The translations under genes and the position numbers were made by a program. From assembly GCA_949286295.1 (NCBI GenBank), contig CASECK010000163.1:1-18463 (forward strand): a stretch of 18,463 nt of DNA, given 5' to 3'. The notes below the pieces were generated by a model that saw only the letters and a list, made by a program, of their open reading frames with translations, did not search any database and was not told the origin of the DNA. Below are positions 14,887 through 18,463 of the stretch, one piece after another. Numbering within the stretch: position 1 is the stretch's first letter; each line of letters opens with the position of its first letter. The DNA is from an uncultured bacterium. GTDB lineage: Bacteria > Bacillota > Clostridia > Oscillospirales > Oscillospiraceae.

Positions 14887-17049
14887 ATGCGCGACGAAGA
14901 GAAACAGAACATAGGCGACGAGCTGTCCCAAGTCAAATCGCTCATCGGACAGGCCAAGGGGGAGGACTACGCCTTGGACGACATCCTGGCCGAGTTTGGC
15001 CAGGGACCTGGTCCCAGGCCGAAGGGGGCCAAGCGCCCCCGCCCGGAGGGAAAGGTCGTGGCCTTCCCCGGCGCAGCCACCCTTCCGGCCCAGGAAGCGC
15101 CCCCCGCCCCCGCCCAGGACTCCGGCGGCCCGGCGGAGCAGGGCGCTCCCCCCGCCGGCGGGGAGACGGACCGCGCCCAGGTCATCCCCTTCCCCGAGGA
15201 GGAGAGCGTCCTGTCCGCCTTCCTGAAGGACCTGAGCAAGAAGGCCGACGACTATGCCGACCATATGTACGAGGAGGACGAGGCCACCGACCCCGAGGAG
15301 GTCCGGCGGCTGGAGGAGTTGATTCCCGGCACCGACCAGGAGGAGGTCCAGCCCCCCAGCGCCCCCTCCCGGTGGCACAGGCCCCGGCGGGAGGACCCGC
15401 CCCCTCCGGACGCGTCCCCCCAGAAGCTCTTTCTGCGGTACAGCAAGGGGCTGTCCGCCATGTGGCTGCGGAGCTGGTTTTTGATGCTGCTGTCCCTGCT
15501 GGGGCTGTTTCAGGCGCTGGTGCCAGCTCTGGGCTTCACCTGGCAGCCCCCTCTGGACGCCCCCGCCGCCCAGGCCTGGATTTGCGCGGCCCTGCTGGGG
15601 ACGGGCATCCTGTTGGGGGGCGACGTGGTCCTGACCGGGCTGATTCGCGCCTTTCAGGCAAAAGTGGGCATGGATACCCTGACCGCCCTGGCCTGCCTGT
15701 TCACCCTGGCCGACAGCGTCTGCGCCGCCCTGAGCCGGCAGCCGGAGTCCCGGCTGCCCTACGGGGCGGTCTGTCTGGCGGGGCTGTATTTCCAGCTGCG
15801 GGGCAGCTACCACAAGCGCCTGGCTCTCCGCCTGTCCTGCCGCACGGCGGCGGCCGCCGCCCACCCCTATCGGGTCACCCTGGACGAGGGCAAATGGAGC
15901 GGGCGGGACACCTATACCAAGTGGCAGGGCAGCGCCGAGGGCTTCGGCAGCCAGATTCAGGCCGACGACGGCGCCCAGCTGCTGTTCCGGCGGGTCTGCC
16001 CCCTGCTGCTGTTGGGAGATGTGCTGCTGGCCGTGCTGGCCAGCGTGGGCGCGGGCGCGCCCGGGCGCCTGCTGTGGGCCCTGTCCGCCCTGTTTACCGT
16101 GTCCGCCGCCTTTGGCGGAGCGCTGGCTTACGGCCGCTCCTTTCACAAGACAGCCCGCCGCCTGGCCCAGAGCGGGGCCGCCCTGGCGGGCTGGCCCGGT
16201 GTCGCCGGAGGGCGGAACGGGGGGCGGGTGCTGGTCACCGACACCGACCTGTTCCCCCCCGGCCACGTGGAGCTCAATGGCTATAAGGTCATGAAAGATT
16301 TCCCCGCCGAGCGGGTGGTGGCCTACACTGCCACGCTGATTCTGGACTCGGGCAGCGGCCTGGGCAAGGTCTTTCACGACCAGCTCCGGGCCATGGGCGG
16401 CCTGCTGCGCAAGGCCGACCGGCTCACCTGCTACGAGGGGGGCGGCCTGGGGGCCAACATCCGGGGGGAGCAGGTCCTGGTGGGGTCGGCCTCCTTCATG
16501 AATCTGATGGAGATTCCCCTCCCCCAGGGCCTGAACGTGAAAAACGCCGTATTCTGCGCCATTGACGGCGCGCTGGCCGGTATCTTCGCCCTGAGCTACA
16601 CCCTGCCCGACACGGTGTTCCCCGCCTTAGAGATGCTGATGCTGGAAAAGATTGGGCCTGTTCTGGCCACCCGGGATTTTAACCTCATCCCCGCCATGCT
16701 CCAACAGCGCTTCAAGCTGGCGGCGGACAAAATGGACTTCCCCCCCGTGGAACGCCGCCGGGAGCTGTCCGACCCGGAGCAGAGCCACAGCGGCACCCTT
16801 ACCGCCCTGCTATGCCGGGAGGGCCTGCTCCCCTTTGCCGAGGCCGCCGTGGCCGCAAAGCGCCTGCGGTGGGCCACCCGGGCGGGGGCGGCCCTATGCT
16901 GCGCGGGCTCTGTCCTGGGCATGGCCCTGGCCGCCTACCTGGTCTCGGTGGGGGCCTACACCTCTCTCTCCCCTTTAAACCTGCTCCTCTACCTGCTCAG
17001 CTGGCTGTCGCCGGTCTGGCTGCTGTCCAGCTGGAGCCACAGATTTTGA
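14887..17049 (+). CDS. Degenerate P1B-type ATPase-like membrane protein (predicted pseudoenzyme)
   Basis: A 720-residue membrane protein. Residues 1-185 are acidic, Pro/Glu-rich and probably disordered in the cytosol. From 190 on the order follows heavy-metal (P1B) pumps: membrane segments about 190-215, 230-252, 262-282 (GMDTLTALACLFTLADSV, cf. the pumps' NMDTLVALG) and 290-305; a shortened actuator-like region 310-365 with no TGE; segments about 368-388 and 395-415, where CPx would lie (SAAFGGALAY); RVLVTDTDLFPPG (447-459) at the DKTGT position; a nucleotide-domain-like stretch with GGGLGANIRGEQVLVGSASF (518-537) but no HP; AIDGALAGIFALSYTLPD (558-575); ATRDF (594-598) where TGDN lies; no GDGxND; and a final pair of segments about 664-715. 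The lost residues argue against ion pumping. The ATG has only a weak GAGG site. Role unknown; possibly a sensor or scaffold. Confidence 0.72.
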   Translation: MRDEEKQNIGDELSQVKSLIGQAKGEDYALDDILAEFGQGPGPRPKGAKRPRPEGKVVAFPGAATLPAQEAPPAPAQDSGGPAEQGAPPAGGETDRAQVIPFPEEESVLSAFLKDLSKKADDYADHMYEEDEATDPEEVRRLEELIPGTDQEEVQPPSAPSRWHRPRREDPPPPDASPQKLFLRYSKGLSAMWLRSWFLMLLSLLGLFQALVPALGFTWQPPLDAPAAQAWICAALLGTGILLGGDVVLTGLIRAFQAKVGMDTLTALACLFTLADSVCAALSRQPESRLPYGAVCLAGLYFQLRGSYHKRLALRLSCRTAAAAAHPYRVTLDEGKWSGRDTYTKWQGSAEGFGSQIQADDGAQLLFRRVCPLLLLGDVLLAVLASVGAGAPGRLLWALSALFTVSAAFGGALAYGRSFHKTARRLAQSGAALAGWPGVAGGRNGGRVLVTDTDLFPPGHVELNGYKVMKDFPAERVVAYTATLILDSGSGLGKVFHDQLRAMGGLLRKADRLTCYEGGGLGANIRGEQVLVGSASFMNLMEIPLPQGLNVKNAVFCAIDGALAGIFALSYTLPDTVFPALEMLMLEKIGPVLATRDFNLIPAMLQQRFKLAADKMDFPPVERRRELSDPEQSHSGTLTALLCREGLLPFAEAAVAAKRLRWATRAGAALCCAGSVLGMALAAYLVSVGAYTSLSPLNLLLYLLSWLSPVWLLSSWSHRF

Positions 17050-17075
17050 GAAAAAAGCTCCCCATTGACAGGCGC

Positions 17076-17105
17076 GGGGCGGTCCGGAAGGACCGCCCCA
17101 TTTTT
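17076..17105 (+). terminator. Intrinsic terminator of the rlmB operon
   Basis: A 10-bp perfect stem GGGGCGGTCC (17076-17085) with GGACCGCCCC (17090-17099), a GGAA tetraloop, then A and a T-run at 17101-17105. A wider TTGACA/TGTCAA inverted repeat (17065-17070 with 17107-17112) brackets it. The convergent gene ends at 17109, so the minus strand may use it too, though its tail is weaker there. Confidence 0.93.
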
Positions 17106-17108
17106 ATG

Positions 17109-17396
17109 TCAACCTATTTGCCTCCACGCCAGCAGCACCAGCCCCGCCGCCTGGAGCAGCAGCAACAACCCAAACCCCCACCGGAACTTCCGCCGGCGAA
17201 TTTTATGACGGAAGGCCTTCATCCCCAGCACTCCGCCCAGCGCCCCGCCCAGCACCGGGAACAAAAACAGCCCTTTCTCCGGGATGCGCCACCGGCCCCG
17301 GCTGGCCCGCCTCTTGTCCGCCCCCATCATCACAAAAGCCGCCCCGTTCACCGCCAGCAGGTACAGTCCCAACATCTGCCACAGTTCCTTTGACAC
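17109..17396 (-). CDS. DUF1294 family small membrane protein
   Basis: A 95-residue protein with two or three hydrophobic segments. The core GADKRRASRGRWRIPEKGLF, followed by GGALGGVLGM and FRHKIRRRKFRWGF, is the signature of DUF1294, a short family of unknown function, often fused elsewhere to cold-shock domains. There is no cold-shock domain here. The frame is open up to 17534, but I place the start at a GTG (17394-17396), because an AGGAGG sits 8 bases upstream and the resulting length matches the family. A GTG at 17405 with its own GAGGAGG is an equal-spacing alternative. The longer ATG start at 17534 has no ribosome-binding site and would add a lysine-rich stretch overlapping the promoter region. 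It converges on the rlmB operon terminator. Confidence 0.85.
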   Translation of the reverse strand: MSKELWQMLGLYLLAVNGAAFVMMGADKRRASRGRWRIPEKGLFLFPVLGGALGGVLGMKAFRHKIRRRKFRWGFGLLLLLQAAGLVLLAWRQIG

Positions 17397-17420
17397 TCCG
17401 GCCACCTCCTCTTCCTCCTC

Positions 17421-17449
17421 AGTGTAACCCCCCGCGCCCCGCTTGGCAA
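17421..17449 (-). promoter_or_regulatory. Putative promoter of the DUF1294 gene
   Basis: On the minus strand TTGCCA (17444-17449), a 17-base spacer and TACACT (17421-17426). Transcription would start only about 20 bases before the GTG, just ahead of the GAGGAGGAAGAGGAGG ribosome-binding stretch. This supports the short form of the protein. Confidence 0.5.
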
Positions 17450-17516
17450 CCTCTGTTTTTTGTCCGGCCGGCGGCTTTTTTCTTCTTATTTTCCCGATAA
17501 ATTTTTTTGGAAGATG

Positions 17517-17545
17517 TTGCAATAATTCTTTCATATCGGTATAAT
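17517..17545 (+). promoter_or_regulatory. ppdK promoter
   Basis: TTGCAA (17517-17522), a 17-base spacer and a perfect TATAAT (17540-17545), within the AT-rich interval 17480-17550. Transcription would start near 17552. Confidence 0.75.
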
Positions 17546-17566
17546 GTTATTTGCAGATTGCCAGAA

Positions 17567-17648
17567 GCGGCTTTGGGCCGCGTATCTACTTGGACGGCGG
17601 CGGCGCTCTGCCCCGCCCGGCCTCAGGCTCCGGTCAGGCCGCCGCCGC
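17567..17648 (+). promoter_or_regulatory. Structured ppdK leader
   Basis: The predicted leader of about 124 bases can form a hairpin GCGGC/GCCGC (17567-17571 with 17577-17581) and a longer 9-bp stem (17597-17605 with 17640-17648) that ends just before the purine-rich AAAAGAAGAAAGG ribosome-binding stretch. There is no T-run. It resembles no riboswitch I can name; it may tune translation or mRNA stability, or simply reflect GC richness. Confidence 0.3.
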
Positions 17649-17675
17649 AAAAGAAGAAAGGAATGAAGTAAACAA

Positions 17676-18463
17676 ATGGCAAACAAGTTCGTCTACCTTT
17701 TCTCCGAAGGCAACGCGAATATGCGCGAGCTGCTGGGCGGAAAGGGCGCCAACCTGGCAGAGATGACCAACATCGGCCTGCCTGTGCCCCAGGGCTTTAC
17801 CATCACCACCGAAGCCTGCACCCAGTACTATGAGGACGGCCAGAAAATCAACAGCGAGATTCAGGGCCAGATCATGGAGTATATCTCCAAGTTAGAGGAG
17901 ATCACCGGCAAGAAGTTCGGCGACCTGGACAACCCCCTGCTGGTCTCCGTGCGCTCCGGCGCCCGGGCCTCTATGCCCGGCATGATGGACACTATCCTGA
18001 ACCTGGGCCTCAACGAGGACGTGGTGCAGGTGCTGATTCGCAAGTCCGGCAACCCCCGCTGGGCCTGGGACTGCTACCGCCGGTTCATCCAGATGTACTC
18101 CGACGTAGTCATGGAAGTGGGCAAGAAGTACTTCGAGCAGCTCATTGACAAGATGAAGGAGGAGCGCGGCGTCACCCAGGACGTGGACCTCACCGCCGAG
18201 GACCTGAAGGAGCTGGCCGGCCAGTTCAAGGCCGAGTACAAGGCCAAAATCGGCGCCGACTTCCCCTCCGACCCCAAGGAGCAGCTGATGGGCGCCATCA
18301 AGGCCGTGTTCCGCTCCTGGGACAACCCCCGGGCCAACGTGTACCGCCGGGACAACGACATCCCCTACTCCTGGGGCACCGCCGTCAACGTGCAGTCCAT
18401 GGCCTTTGGCAACATGGGCGACGACTGCGGCACCGGCGTGGCCTTTACCCGCAACCCCGCCAC
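17676..18463 (+). CDS. ppdK: Pyruvate, phosphate dikinase, N-terminal part (partial)
   Basis: PPDK interconverts pyruvate + ATP + Pi and PEP + AMP + PPi. In anaerobes it serves glycolysis or gluconeogenesis depending on direction. About 262 of the usual 870-880 residues are present; the right edge cuts the gene within the nucleotide-binding domain. Visible family features are MANKFVYLFSEGN at the start, GGKGANLAEM at 21-30, SVRSGARASMPGMMDTILNL at 91-110 (with the ATP-site arginine Arg93), the PRWAWDCYRRFIQMY stretch near 126-140, and GTGVAFTRNP at the cut end. The phosphohistidine and PEP/pyruvate domains lie outside the window. The ATG at 17676 follows AAAGGAA, spaced a little wide (about 12 bases). 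Identification is secure. Confidence 0.97.
   Translation, partial: MANKFVYLFSEGNANMRELLGGKGANLAEMTNIGLPVPQGFTITTEACTQYYEDGQKINSEIQGQIMEYISKLEEITGKKFGDLDNPLLVSVRSGARASMPGMMDTILNLGLNEDVVQVLIRKSGNPRWAWDCYRRFIQMYSDVVMEVGKKYFEQLIDKMKEERGVTQDVDLTAEDLKELAGQFKAEYKAKIGADFPSDPKEQLMGAIKAVFRSWDNPRANVYRRDNDIPYSWGTAVNVQSMAFGNMGDDCGTGVAFTRNPA

Noticed and set aside
14857..16377. 506-codon minus-strand ORF antisense to the pseudo-ATPase
   Set aside because: Low-complexity Gly/Gln/Pro mirror; the plus frame has membrane segments and P-type ATPase landmarks, so the plus strand is coding.
17397..17534. Longer DUF1294 protein starting at ATG 17534
   Set aside because: There is no Shine-Dalgarno before that ATG; the extension is lysine/glutamate-rich, overlaps the ppdK and DUF1294 promoters, and exceeds the family length.
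17551..17766. 71-codon plus-strand ORF in the ppdK leader
   Set aside because: It overlaps the ppdK start in another frame, has no ribosome-binding site, and its tail is a shadow of ppdK.

Overview
The window is a stretch of chromosome from a GC-rich, low-mobility Bacillota genome. The gene set (divergent formate--THF ligase and formate/nitrite transporter, two cytidylate-kinase-like proteins, a glmS ribozyme, pyruvate phosphate dikinase, a DUF1294 protein), purine-rich Shine-Dalgarno sites and TTG/GTG starts fit a Clostridia gut lineage of the Oscillospiraceae (Flavonifractor/Lawsonibacter-like). That placement is inference from gene content and composition. I see no tRNA, rRNA, CRISPR, IS element or phage gene.

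Layout. 1-843 (-) is the N-terminal half of fhs, cut by the window edge. It is divergent from a formate/nitrite channel (1122-1949 +), an obvious C1/formate pair. A small cytidylate-kinase-like protein (2126-2731 +) follows behind its own promoter and a structured leader. A strong two-way terminator separates it from glmS (2815-4650 -). The glmS leader (4651 to about 4936) holds a clear glmS self-cleaving ribozyme, with an extended -10 promoter upstream. Divergent from it runs a two-gene operon: an NhaD/CitMHS-type sodium:proton antiporter (5196-6638) and a second cytidylate-kinase-like protein carrying an extra ~125-residue helical N-terminus (6655-7668). A long hairpin divides this from a cytoplasmic GH13 amylase-family enzyme (7719-9038 -).

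Divergent from the amylase is a ROK-like sugar kinase/regulator gene (9254-10639 +) split by one in-frame amber codon. After another shared terminator come an unrecognised 276-aa protein (10697-11527 -) and ftsH (11588-13771 -, TTG start), with the ftsH terminator between them. Divergent from ftsH is an rlmB-type 23S rRNA 2'-O-methyltransferase (14049-14834 +). It is followed 52 bases later by a 720-aa membrane protein (14887-17049 +) that I read as a catalytically dead P1B-type ATPase: the fold order is kept, while DKTGT, TGE, CPx, HP, TGD and GDGxND are lost. A GGAA-loop terminator, a short DUF1294 gene (17109-17396 -) and the start of ppdK (17676 onward +) close the window.

How the genes work together: most of the window is housekeeping (C1 metabolism, cell-wall amino sugar supply with GlcN6P feedback, membrane proteolysis, ribosome modification, PEP/pyruvate interconversion). 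The less ordinary parts are the pseudo-P-type ATPase, the antiporter/kinase-like operon, the amber-split ROK gene and a possible short ORF running through the ribozyme.
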